From an uncultured Lachnospiraceae bacterium (lineage in GTDB: Bacteria; Bacillota; Clostridia; Lachnospirales; Lachnospiraceae), in NCBI GenBank assembly GCA_910588565.1, contig CAJUPF010000001.1, forward strand, positions 42,158 to 106,157: a stretch of 64,000 bases of DNA, given 5' to 3'. A model generated the notes under the pieces. That model was not told the DNA's origin, did no database searches, and saw only the letters and a program-made list of their open reading frames with translations. The position numbers were made by a program, and so were the translations under genes. Below, piece after piece: positions 52,542 through 59,793 of this stretch. The stretch's first letter is position 1. Each line of letters opens with the position of its first letter.

Positions 52542-53277
52542 ACATCAAATCCGCTGCACACTGACCCAGCATGATTTATCTACCCGTCACTTAAAACTGA
52601 GTGAACTGGTCTACGGTACAGAGAAAGCAAAGATGCTGTTCCATGATATGATGCAGCAGGCGAACTATGAATTGGGTTTTGACGCGGAAGATATTCCCCT
52701 TATGATAGAAGCAATCCCGATTTCCCCGGAAGCGATTATCCTGCTGATTACCAAAGTAGAATATCCGGAAGAATTAGATACCCGGTTTTCCAAATTTTCT
52801 GATATGCCGGAAGGTTATGATGATTTTTCGGATGACAGTGTGCAGGAGCTCTTCTCGGAAGGAGCCGATGACATTTTAGGCCTGTTCCGCAAAATTACAG
52901 AAGAACAAGGTATGGATTCTGACAGCTTTGACCCACTGCAGCATACGCCAAAAGAAGGTAATGTTCTGGCGGAAGTGCCAATTGATCTGACCAAGATGTT
53001 TATCTTCCGTAATCTGGCGGATATTACACGGCTATCCCATATTTTAAACGGTTTCTATGAAGGCGACAACTCTCTTTTTAAAGATGAGAACAGCGGCGTA
53101 TATTACCTGATTTTACACAAAAGCAGCCTTTCACCGGAAGTATTCAACAAGGTCTGCAATATTCTGGCCGAATATGCCAACCAGGGCGTAATTACCAATG
53201 CGACAGAAGCCTTTTTTATGGAACACCATACCATTCTCTGCCAGCACAATGCGCTGCAGACCTTTGCCCTATTATAA
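52519..53277 (+). CDS. mecA: Adaptor protein MecA
   Basis: A 252-residue ClpC adaptor. The N-terminal substrate-binding domain starts KIEKVNEHQIRCTLTQHDLS and includes LVYGTEKAKMLFHDMMQQA. A disordered acidic linker spans ~100-140. The C-terminal ClpC-binding domain (~155-252) has LADITRLSHILNGFYEGDNS and KVCNILAEYANQ. MecA recruits targets such as ComK to ClpCP in Bacillus; in Clostridia the targets are mostly unknown. AGGAGGAGG before ATG 52519 supports this start over the in-frame one at 52486. Confidence 0.92.
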   Translation: MKIEKVNEHQIRCTLTQHDLSTRHLKLSELVYGTEKAKMLFHDMMQQANYELGFDAEDIPLMIEAIPISPEAIILLITKVEYPEELDTRFSKFSDMPEGYDDFSDDSVQELFSEGADDILGLFRKITEEQGMDSDSFDPLQHTPKEGNVLAEVPIDLTKMFIFRNLADITRLSHILNGFYEGDNSLFKDENSGVYYLILHKSSLSPEVFNKVCNILAEYANQGVITNATEAFFMEHHTILCQHNALQTFALL

Positions 53278-53324
53278 TCGGGCCACCTGGCAGCAGCTTC
53301 CCTTACCGCTTTCCCATCTATGAA

Positions 53325-53393
53325 GAGATGAGGCCGCAGCAGAAACGCACTTTTGCTCCATTTGGAGCATAAGGGGTTCTGTTGCGGTCTCTC
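53325..53393 (+). terminator. Terminator after mecA
   Basis: A long hairpin: GAGA..CCGCAGCAGAA pairs with TTCTGTTGCGGTCTC, enclosing an inner GCTCCATTTGGAGC stem. It is followed by CCGTTTCTT. Confidence 0.6.
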
Positions 53394-53457
53394 CGTTTCT
53401 TGCATTACATAGTAATCCCTGTTTTGCGTTGGGAAAAAGCAGGTGTGAAATGTAACG

Positions 53458-54606
53458 TTACTTCAGCGGCATCTCCGTGCCATCCACATAGATGCCTACG
53501 ATATCATCTACATCGATCAGGGAGTTGAAAATACCGGAGAACTCGTAGTTCCCGTCTTCGATCGTTTTATCAAAGCCGCCGCCAAAAGCGAATTGCCCAA
53601 GGATGGTCTCTCTGGGGATTTCCTCTCCATCCGGGGTCCGGTATCCGGTATCCTGGAAGTTACCACTGGCGTCAAGCGCTTGCTGGTCTAGCAGCTCCCA
53701 GCCTGGCGGAGGGGCATCGAATACATAGTAGTTGGTTCCATCCTTCATTTTCAAGGTAATCAGATGGATGAAATCTTCCGCTGTTTCCGAATCCATGTAT
53801 TGATCAAAGTACAGGCTGATGCCGCCGGTTGTAACCTTAACCGTCGTGCAATGCTCCAGGGCGCTGCCGTCTGCATAGAGGGACTTGAGCTGGCCGGTTG
53901 GATTCAGCAAGAAGGAGCCTTCTGCTTTTTTATATTTATAATAGGTGATGCCATTTTCCACCTCTTCCCCATCTCTTACATTCAGGACGACTTCCATCTG
54001 ATCTTTTTGGCTTCCCTCTTTTTCATAGGTATAGACGTCATGATAAAACATTTGGATGGCGGTATGTTCCTCATTTACATAGGCAGGCGATAAGGGTTCA
54101 CTGGCAGTGGAGCCGCCGGGTTCAAACTCTTCCTGCCGTTTTGGGGAAGTAGAGAATTTCCATTCGCGGGGAAGCTCTGTGTCTGTGAATTCTTCTAAGT
54201 TTAATGGCGTCCCATCCAGGGAATCTGTGCGGATGGAATAGTATACCTCGCAGTTGATGGGATCGAAATAATAGTATTCCAGGGTAAATTGCAGGTTCCC
54301 ATAAGTAATGGATTCGCCGCTTTCCTGAAAGCCTTCGCTCAGGCTGGCGGCTGTGGCGCTGTCTGCCTTATAGTAGGCAGAATCCAGAAGCTCCCAGATA
54401 TTCATCCCTGTCTGCGCATAGCAGATGCCATCTACGCTAAAGGCGATAAGGATAACCCCGGCGATTGCGGCGGCGGCCCGCGCCCGCAGCTTCCGGATGC
54501 GCTGTTCCTTCCTTTGGATAGCGCTCTCCATGATTTCCATGCCTGCGTCATCGGATAATTTTACGTCTGAAATAGCCTCTTTGTAAGTGTTACTCTCCAA
54601 CATCAT
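53458..54606 (-). CDS. DUF4179 protein, probable membrane partner of the adjacent ECF sigma factor
   Basis: A 382-residue type II membrane protein. Residues 1-~45 are cytoplasmic (LESNTYKEAISDVKLSDDAG), followed by one membrane helix (~46-68, AAAAIAGVILIAFSVDGICY). The extracytoplasmic DUF4179 domain includes MNIWELLDSAYYKADSATAA and YGNLQFTLEYYYFDPINCEV. The C-terminus is DDIVGIYVDGTEMPLK. DUF4179 proteins sit beside ECF sigma genes and are thought to act as anti-sigma factors. ATG 54606 follows AAAGGAG and overlaps the sigma gene's end by 17 bases. Confidence 0.82.
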   Translation of the reverse strand: MMLESNTYKEAISDVKLSDDAGMEIMESAIQRKEQRIRKLRARAAAAIAGVILIAFSVDGICYAQTGMNIWELLDSAYYKADSATAASLSEGFQESGESITYGNLQFTLEYYYFDPINCEVYYSIRTDSLDGTPLNLEEFTDTELPREWKFSTSPKRQEEFEPGGSTASEPLSPAYVNEEHTAIQMFYHDVYTYEKEGSQKDQMEVVLNVRDGEEVENGITYYKYKKAEGSFLLNPTGQLKSLYADGSALEHCTTVKVTTGGISLYFDQYMDSETAEDFIHLITLKMKDGTNYYVFDAPPPGWELLDQQALDASGNFQDTGYRTPDGEEIPRETILGQFAFGGGFDKTIEDGNYEFSGIFNSLIDVDDIVGIYVDGTEMPLK

Positions 54607-55099
54607 GTCGTTCACTCCTTTCAAGTGTGTGTTTGATTTTTTCCCTTCCACGCTGCAGCTGTGTCTGGATGGTACTCTCGCTTTTGTGCAAAAGATATGC
54701 AATCTCACGCACAGAGTACTCTTCATAGTAGTACAGATGTATCGGTACGCGGTATTTTTCCGGTAAATCCAGAATGGCATGTTTCAATGTGTCAAAAGCA
54801 TCGACAGATTCCAGCGGTTCTTCCTGCTTCCTGTCCCAATCCTCCATCTGCAGGGTATCTTTGTTCCATTTGCTTTTTAAAAAGTTTTTACAAATATTGA
54901 CGGTGGTCCGGATAAACCAGGCCTTTTCATGTTCTGTGGTTTTGAACTTGGGATGGGAAACCAGATATTTATAAAAAACCTCCTGAAATACATCCTCTGC
55001 CTGGTAGGTATCCTTGCAGTAAGCCCATGCCAGCTTGAAAATCATGTCCTTGTGCTTTTGATAGCATTCCATCGCTTTTTGTTTCTCTGCGTATTTCAT
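54590..55099 (-). CDS. ECF-type RNA polymerase sigma factor
   Basis: A 169-residue protein with region 2 at ~10-80 (DMIFKLAWAYCKDTYQAEDV; FQEVFYKYLVSHPKF; KAWFIRTTVNICKNFL). Region 4 is at ~110-160 (LPEKYRVPIHLYYYEEYSVR; EIAYLLHKSESTIQTQLQRG). It is of the SigV/YlaC-like size. AGGAGG sits about 9 bases before ATG. It is the first gene of a two-gene operon with the DUF4179 protein and is likely held inactive by it. Its trigger is unknown; such pairs often sense envelope stress. Confidence 0.9.
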   Translation of the reverse strand: MKYAEKQKAMECYQKHKDMIFKLAWAYCKDTYQAEDVFQEVFYKYLVSHPKFKTTEHEKAWFIRTTVNICKNFLKSKWNKDTLQMEDWDRKQEEPLESVDAFDTLKHAILDLPEKYRVPIHLYYYEEYSVREIAYLLHKSESTIQTQLQRGREKIKHTLERSERHDVGE

Positions 55100-55276
55100 A
55101 ATCTGTACCTCCTATATAGAGAAAACAACTGAGGGAGTGAAAAAATCTCAAAAGAAGGGAAAAATTTTAAATGATTCAGGAACTTTTACATTTGGGAAGC
55201 AGCTCTCCCAGAAAAATATTCTGCACCAGGCATTAAGGTATACCTCATTCCTCCGCAGAATTCTAGAGTTAAAAAT

Positions 55277-55315
55277 ATACAGGCATTGAAAATAAAAATT
55301 TTTCAATGCCTGTAT
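55277..55315 (-). terminator. Terminator after the DUF1858 gene
   Basis: Arms ATACAGGCATTGAAAA and TTTTCAATGCCTGTAT form a long hairpin, followed on the minus strand by ATTTTTAAC. Its A+T-rich centre may make it bidirectional. Confidence 0.75.
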
Positions 55316-55367
55316 TACTATTCAGGGCTTTGCAATTGCCCTGCTTATCTGTTTTAACGATAGCTTC

Positions 55368-55580
55368 TTACTGTGCGAGATCTTTTTCCAAAAATGCATT
55401 GATCTCATTTACCAGCGCGTCCGGTTCAATTCCATGCACCATAGCCGCCTCCTCAATCGTCTCCATCTGGGAAGACGGGCAGCCAAGGCAGTGCATTCCT
55501 ATATTCAGAAGAACCGGCGCAATATTTGCATCAATCTGAAGCAATTCGCCAATCATTGTAGTCTTTGTAACCTGTGCCAT
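55368..55580 (-). CDS. DUF1858 domain protein
   Basis: A 70-residue protein that is a complete DUF1858 domain: TTMIGELLQIDANIAPVLLN, the paired cysteines in GMHCLGCPSSQMETIEEAA, then VNEINAFLEKDL. The CxxC pair is thought to be redox-active; the domain is often seen beside hybrid-cluster or iron-sulfur proteins. Divergent ferredoxin lies 216 bases away. The precise role is unknown. GGAGG precedes the ATG. Confidence 0.88.
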   Translation of the reverse strand: MAQVTKTTMIGELLQIDANIAPVLLNIGMHCLGCPSSQMETIEEAAMVHGIEPDALVNEINAFLEKDLAQ

Positions 55581-55713
55581 CAGTATACCTCCTTCATATT
55601 TATCATTATCTGCGTATTTACGATATTACATTCACAGCGTTGTTATTATAATACGTTTCTGGTATTTATTCAATTCTTTCCATTATGTTTTTTCAAAAAT
55701 ACGAATTCAGTAC

Positions 55714-55742
55714 TTGTATTCATATGTTTTTTGTATTAAAAT
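55714..55742 (+). promoter_or_regulatory. Promoter of the ferredoxin gene
   Basis: TTGTAT, 17-base spacer, TAAAAT, 54 bases before the ferredoxin start. Confidence 0.75.
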
Positions 55743-55796
55743 AACTCTAAGCCGATAAGGGCTGAATAAATTGTATTACATAAGGAGGATGTATCA

Positions 55797-55967
55797 ATGG
55801 CATACGTTATTACAGATTCATGCGTTAGCTGCGGAACTTGCGAAGGAGAATGTCCAGTAGGCGCTATCTCCTCTGGTGATGGAAAATACGAAATCGATCC
55901 AGGTTCCTGTGTAGACTGCGGTACATGTGCCGGCGCCTGTCCTACAGGAGCTATCGAGCAGGGTTAA
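55797..55967 (+). CDS. 2[4Fe-4S] ferredoxin
   Basis: A 56-residue clostridial-type ferredoxin. Two CxxCxxCxxxCP motifs are complete: CVSCGTCEGECP and CVDCGTCAGACP. The symmetrical halves and closing GAIEQG are classic. It carries low-potential electrons for pyruvate:ferredoxin oxidoreductase, hydrogenase or Rnf. AAGGAGG sits 8 bases before the start, and it has its own promoter and terminator, consistent with a highly expressed single gene. Confidence 0.97.
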   Translation: MAYVITDSCVSCGTCEGECPVGAISSGDGKYEIDPGSCVDCGTCAGACPTGAIEQG

Positions 55968-55981
55968 TTACAGAGAAAAAG

Positions 55982-56014
55982 AAGCTGTCACACCAAAGTG
56001 TGGCGGCTTTTTTT
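55982..56014 (+). terminator. Terminator after ferredoxin
   Basis: AAGCTGTCACAC-CAAA-GTGTGGCGGCTT followed by TTTTTT, 14 bases after the stop codon. Confidence 0.88.
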
Positions 56015-56178
56015 ATTCATTCCATTTCATAGTATTGACATAATGCACTCCAAGTAGTAGTATTGTATAAAATAATATATAGTTATCAATACTACATATT
56101 AAAGCTGCTGTGCTGCCAGGATTCTTTTATCTGAATTTATGAGAGTCCAAAGGTACATGCCAAAAAGGAGGTCATTTT

Positions 56179-56829
56179 ATGCAGATCACAATTCGCGAAC
56201 CAGGAAGCGCCATTACACATTACATTGGTATGCTGCTCTCACTGTTTGCTGCCGTGCCTTTATTAGTAAAAGCAGAAAGCAGCAGAATACCTTCCGCTAT
56301 CACGGCAATGGGTATTTTTATTCTTACCATGATCCTATTATATGCCGCATCCACAATTTATCATTCCCTGAATGTAAAAGACAGCATTTTAAAGCTCTTC
56401 CGCAAGCTGGATCATATGATGATCTTTATCCTGATTGCCGGAACTTATACGCCAGTCTGCATGTTGGTGCTTGATCACAAAAGCGGTATGCTTTTACTTT
56501 CCCTGATTTGGGGCGCTGCAATTTTGGGTATCCTGCTAAAACTCGTCTGGATCAACTGCCCGAAATGGCTTTCCTCAGTTATTTATATCGCTATGGGCTG
56601 GATGTGCCTTTTGGTATTTCCAATCCTAATGCAAAAATTGCCCGCTCCGGCTTTTCTCTGGCTGCTGGCGGGAGGAATCCTGTATACCGTGGGCGGTGTC
56701 GTATATGCCTTGAAATTAAAAGCCTTTAACGCCATTCACAAATACTTTGGAAGCCATGAAATTTTTCACTTATTTGTCATGGCCGGGAGTTTCTGCCATT
56801 TTATTGTAATGTACTGCTATGTCGTCTAA
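56179..56829 (+). CDS. Hemolysin III family (YqfA/PAQR-like) membrane protein
   Basis: A 216-residue protein with seven hydrophobic segments. The PAQR/HlyIII motifs are all visible: ITHYIGMLLSLFAA with SxxHxxG-like spacing near the N-terminus, AASTIYHSLNVKDSILKLFR, KLDHMMIFILIAGTYTPVC, and HEIFHLFVMAGSFCHF with the conserved C-terminal histidines. These histidines and an Asp bind zinc in the family. Despite the name, most bacterial members are not proven hemolysins. AAGGAGG precedes the start. Confidence 0.9.
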   Translation: MQITIREPGSAITHYIGMLLSLFAAVPLLVKAESSRIPSAITAMGIFILTMILLYAASTIYHSLNVKDSILKLFRKLDHMMIFILIAGTYTPVCMLVLDHKSGMLLLSLIWGAAILGILLKLVWINCPKWLSSVIYIAMGWMCLLVFPILMQKLPAPAFLWLLAGGILYTVGGVVYALKLKAFNAIHKYFGSHEIFHLFVMAGSFCHFIVMYCYVV

Positions 56830-56889
56830 AAAAGATTGACAGAAAACGCAGAAAATGGTAGCTTAAAAAGAAAACAAAGGAGTCAGGAA

Positions 56890-58263
56890 ATGAGCGAAAC
56901 GACGATACCTTATAAAATTTACCTCAATGAACATGAAATGCCCGCGCAATGGTACAATGTACGTGCAGATATGAAGAACAAACCCGCGCCGCTTTTAAAT
57001 CCGGGCACCATGCAGCCCATGACGTTAGAAGAGCTTTCCGGCGTATTCTGCAGCGAGCTGGCAAAGCAGGAACTGGACGATACCACCGCTTTTATTGACA
57101 TTCCGGCTGAGATTTTGAAATTTTACAAAATGTACCGCCCCTCGCCTTTGGTAAGGGCATACTGTCTGGAGGAGAAGTTGCAGACCCCGGCCAAAATTTA
57201 CTATAAATTTGAGGGAAACAATACCAGCGGAAGCCACAAGTTAAACTCCGCAATTGCACAGGCCTATTATGCCAAAAAACAGGGCTTAAAAGGCGTTACC
57301 ACAGAAACAGGCGCAGGCCAGTGGGGAACAGCGCTTTCCATGGCATGTGCGTACTTTGATCTGGACTGCAAAGTCTATATGGTAAAAGTGTCTTATGAAC
57401 AAAAGCCGTTCCGAAGAGAAGTGATGCGCACCTACGGCGCAAGCGTCACCCCTTCCCCATCCGAAACCACAGAAGTAGGACGCAAAATCCTGGCAGAGTA
57501 TCCGGGAACTACCGGAAGCCTCGGCTGTGCGATTTCCGAAGCGGTAGAAGCAGCTGTCGGTTCAGAAGGATACCGCTATGTATTAGGCAGTGTGTTAAAT
57601 CAGGTATTATTACATCAGTCCATTATCGGCCTTGAAACAAAGGCGGCATTAGACAAATACAACATTACGCCGGATATTATTATCGGCTGCGCCGGAGGCG
57701 GTTCTAACCTCGGCGGCCTGATTTCCCCGTTTATGGGTGAAAAACTCCGGGGTGAAAAAGACTACCGGATTATTGCGGTAGAGCCCGCATCCTGCCCAAG
57801 CTTTACCAGAGGCAGATATGCTTACGATTTCTGCGACACCGGAAAAGTCTGCCCGCTGGCCAAAATGTACACCCTGGGAAGCGGTTTTATCCCCTCCGCA
57901 AACCACGCCGGAGGCCTCAGATACCACGGCATGAGTTCCGTACTCTCCCAGTTATATGACGACGGCCTGATGGAGGCACGTTCCGTCGAACAGACCAGTG
58001 TATTTGAAGCAGCCGTACAGTTTGCAAGGACAGAAGGCATCCTTCCGGCTCCGGAAAGCTCCCATGCAATCCGCGCCGCTATTGACGAAGCTATGAAATG
58101 CAAAGAGACAGGAGAAGAAAAGACAATCGTATTCGGCCTGACAGGAACCGGGTATTTCGATATGGTCGCTTATGAAAAATATAATAACGGAGAAATGTCC
58201 GATTACATCCCTACGGATGAAGAGTTACAGCCGGGATTTGATTCCCTTCCCAAAATGAACTGA
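56890..58263 (+). CDS. TrpB-like pyridoxal-phosphate-dependent enzyme (TrpB2 type)
   Basis: A 457-residue fold-type II PLP enzyme. It is the longer TrpB2 form: an N-terminal extension (PYKIYLNEHEMPAQWYNVRA) precedes RPSPLVRAYCLEEKL. The PLP lysine is in NNTSGSHKLNSAIAQAYYAK. TGAGQWGTALSMAC and GCAGGGSNLGGL bind substrate and PLP phosphate. TrpB2 enzymes can make tryptophan from indole and serine or use related substrates. No trpA or other trp genes are adjacent, so indole salvage is plausible. AAAGGAG supports ATG 56890. Confidence 0.9.
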   Translation: MSETTIPYKIYLNEHEMPAQWYNVRADMKNKPAPLLNPGTMQPMTLEELSGVFCSELAKQELDDTTAFIDIPAEILKFYKMYRPSPLVRAYCLEEKLQTPAKIYYKFEGNNTSGSHKLNSAIAQAYYAKKQGLKGVTTETGAGQWGTALSMACAYFDLDCKVYMVKVSYEQKPFRREVMRTYGASVTPSPSETTEVGRKILAEYPGTTGSLGCAISEAVEAAVGSEGYRYVLGSVLNQVLLHQSIIGLETKAALDKYNITPDIIIGCAGGGSNLGGLISPFMGEKLRGEKDYRIIAVEPASCPSFTRGRYAYDFCDTGKVCPLAKMYTLGSGFIPSANHAGGLRYHGMSSVLSQLYDDGLMEARSVEQTSVFEAAVQFARTEGILPAPESSHAIRAAIDEAMKCKETGEEKTIVFGLTGTGYFDMVAYEKYNNGEMSDYIPTDEELQPGFDSLPKMN

Positions 58264-58300
58264 TCTGATTTATTCTTTATAGTGTGATTACATTATCAAA

Positions 58301-58398
58301 GGGGTTGTCGGGAAATGCAACTGTCATACAAGATATAGTTTCCAACTTTGTATGGATATATGATATCTTGTGGATGATAGCAATTTCCTGACAGCTCC
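58301..58398 (+). repeat. 98-bp MITE-like repeat, copy 2
   Basis: Near-identical to the reverse complement of 40652-40748. Ends are GGGGTTGTCGGGAA and TTTCCTGACAGCTCC. It lies 37 bases 3' of the TrpB-like gene and is followed on the plus strand by TTTTTTT, so it can serve as that gene's terminator. Confidence 0.75.
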
Positions 58399-58602
58399 TT
58401 TTTTTGCTGCTGATTACAGAGGGCGGGGCAGAGGGGATTTAAGGTCTGCGCATTTATGCGCTGGCCGTACCAAAATACGCGGCCAAATGCCTGTAACAAT
58501 GAAGGTATCTGATCTGTTACCAGGCTGAACCATTACATCAAAAAATGAATACTAATTCTAATGTTTTAAAGCAGAAAATATGTTATGATACTTAACAGAA
58601 TT

Positions 58603-58719
58603 ATGAAACAAGCCACAAAGAACATCATTTATCAGCCAAAAGCCGGAATCGGCAAAACAGTAACCATCACTGCCAAATCAACCGGCGGCACAAATAAAAA
58701 AGCATCCATAAAAATATAG
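58603..58719 (+). pseudogene. Remnant: C-terminal end of a Big_2-type domain
   Basis: A 38-codon frame ending KAGIGKTVTITAKSTGG then TNKKASIKI and a stop. This is the last strand pair of a Big_2 domain, as in the surface protein at 20338. There is no signal peptide or ribosome site; the ATG at 58603 is probably incidental. The rest of the 58399-58602 gap shows no gene. Confidence 0.5.
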
Positions 58720-58749
58720 ATAAAAAAATAAAACGAGAGGACTTTTAAT

Positions 58750-59748
58750 ATGAGAAAACCACGCATTGCCATTCCAATCGGAGATCCCGCCGGAGTCGGT
58801 CCGGAAATTACGGCAATGGCTGCCGCATCAGCAGAAGCAGCTGATGCGGCAGACTGCATTGTCATTGGTGACAAAACCATTCTACAGCAGGCGATTTCCA
58901 TTACAGGAACCAATCTCTCTGTCCATGTAATCGAAGACCCAAAGGACGCCAATTTCCAGAAAGGCATTCTGAATCTGATCGATCTGGCCAATATAGACAT
59001 GGCTCAGTTTGCATTTGGCAAAGTAAGCGGTATGTGCGGTAAAGCCGCCTATGCATATATTGCCAAAAGCATTGAACTGGCAAACAGCGGCCTGGCGGAC
59101 GCCGTTGCCACAACTCCCATTAACAAAGAATCTCTGCGTGCAGGCGGCATCCCCTATATCGGGCATACAGAAATTTTTGGCGCACTTACCAATACAGCCG
59201 ATCCTCTGACCATGTTTGAGACAAACGGAATGCGTATATTTTTCCTGACAAGGCATGTCTCCTTACGGGAAATGCTGGATCTGATTAAAAAAGATCGCAT
59301 CAAAGAGTATGTCAGACGCTGCCTGGATGCACTGAAAAAACTGGGCGTTTCGGAAGGAACCATGGCGGTTGCCGGTTTAAACCCCCACAGCGGCGAGCAC
59401 GGCTTATTTGGCTGGGAAGAAGTCAATGAAATTATACCTGCTATCGAAGAGCTTCAGGCTGAAGGATATCCGGTTGCCGGCCCCATCGGTGCGGACTCCG
59501 TATTTCATCAGGCCGCCATCGGCAGATACCACAGTGTATTGTCCTTATACCACGATCAGGGGCATATTGCTGCAAAAACGCTTGATTTTGAAAAAACCAT
59601 TGCCATTACCAATGGAATGCCCATTCTGCGTACCTCGGTAGATCATGGAACTGCATTTGACATTGCCGGAACAGGAACTGTAAGCGCAGTCAGCATGATT
59701 GAGGCCATTTTGCTGGCGGCAAAGTATGCGCCGAATTTCGCAAAATAG
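58750..59748 (+). CDS. pdxA: 4-hydroxythreonine-4-phosphate dehydrogenase family (PdxA)
   Basis: A 332-residue metal-dependent dehydrogenase of usual PdxA length. RIAIPIGDPAGVGPEITAMA opens it. Metal-binding histidines lie in IPYIGHTEIFGAL, GLNPHSGEHGLFG and LYHDQGHIAAKTLDF. PdxA acts in deoxyxylulose-dependent pyridoxal phosphate synthesis. Most Firmicutes use PdxST, and PdxA2-type paralogues act on four-carbon acid phosphates in sugar-acid breakdown. The neighbouring arabinofuranosidase and absent pdxJ make the PdxA2 role possible. The start has a GAGAGG site. Confidence 0.88.
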   Translation: MRKPRIAIPIGDPAGVGPEITAMAAASAEAADAADCIVIGDKTILQQAISITGTNLSVHVIEDPKDANFQKGILNLIDLANIDMAQFAFGKVSGMCGKAAYAYIAKSIELANSGLADAVATTPINKESLRAGGIPYIGHTEIFGALTNTADPLTMFETNGMRIFFLTRHVSLREMLDLIKKDRIKEYVRRCLDALKKLGVSEGTMAVAGLNPHSGEHGLFGWEEVNEIIPAIEELQAEGYPVAGPIGADSVFHQAAIGRYHSVLSLYHDQGHIAAKTLDFEKTIAITNGMPILRTSVDHGTAFDIAGTGTVSAVSMIEAILLAAKYAPNFAK

Positions 59749-59793
59749 GCACAAACACATACAAAACGATACAAAAAGGGGAACAAACTAATT

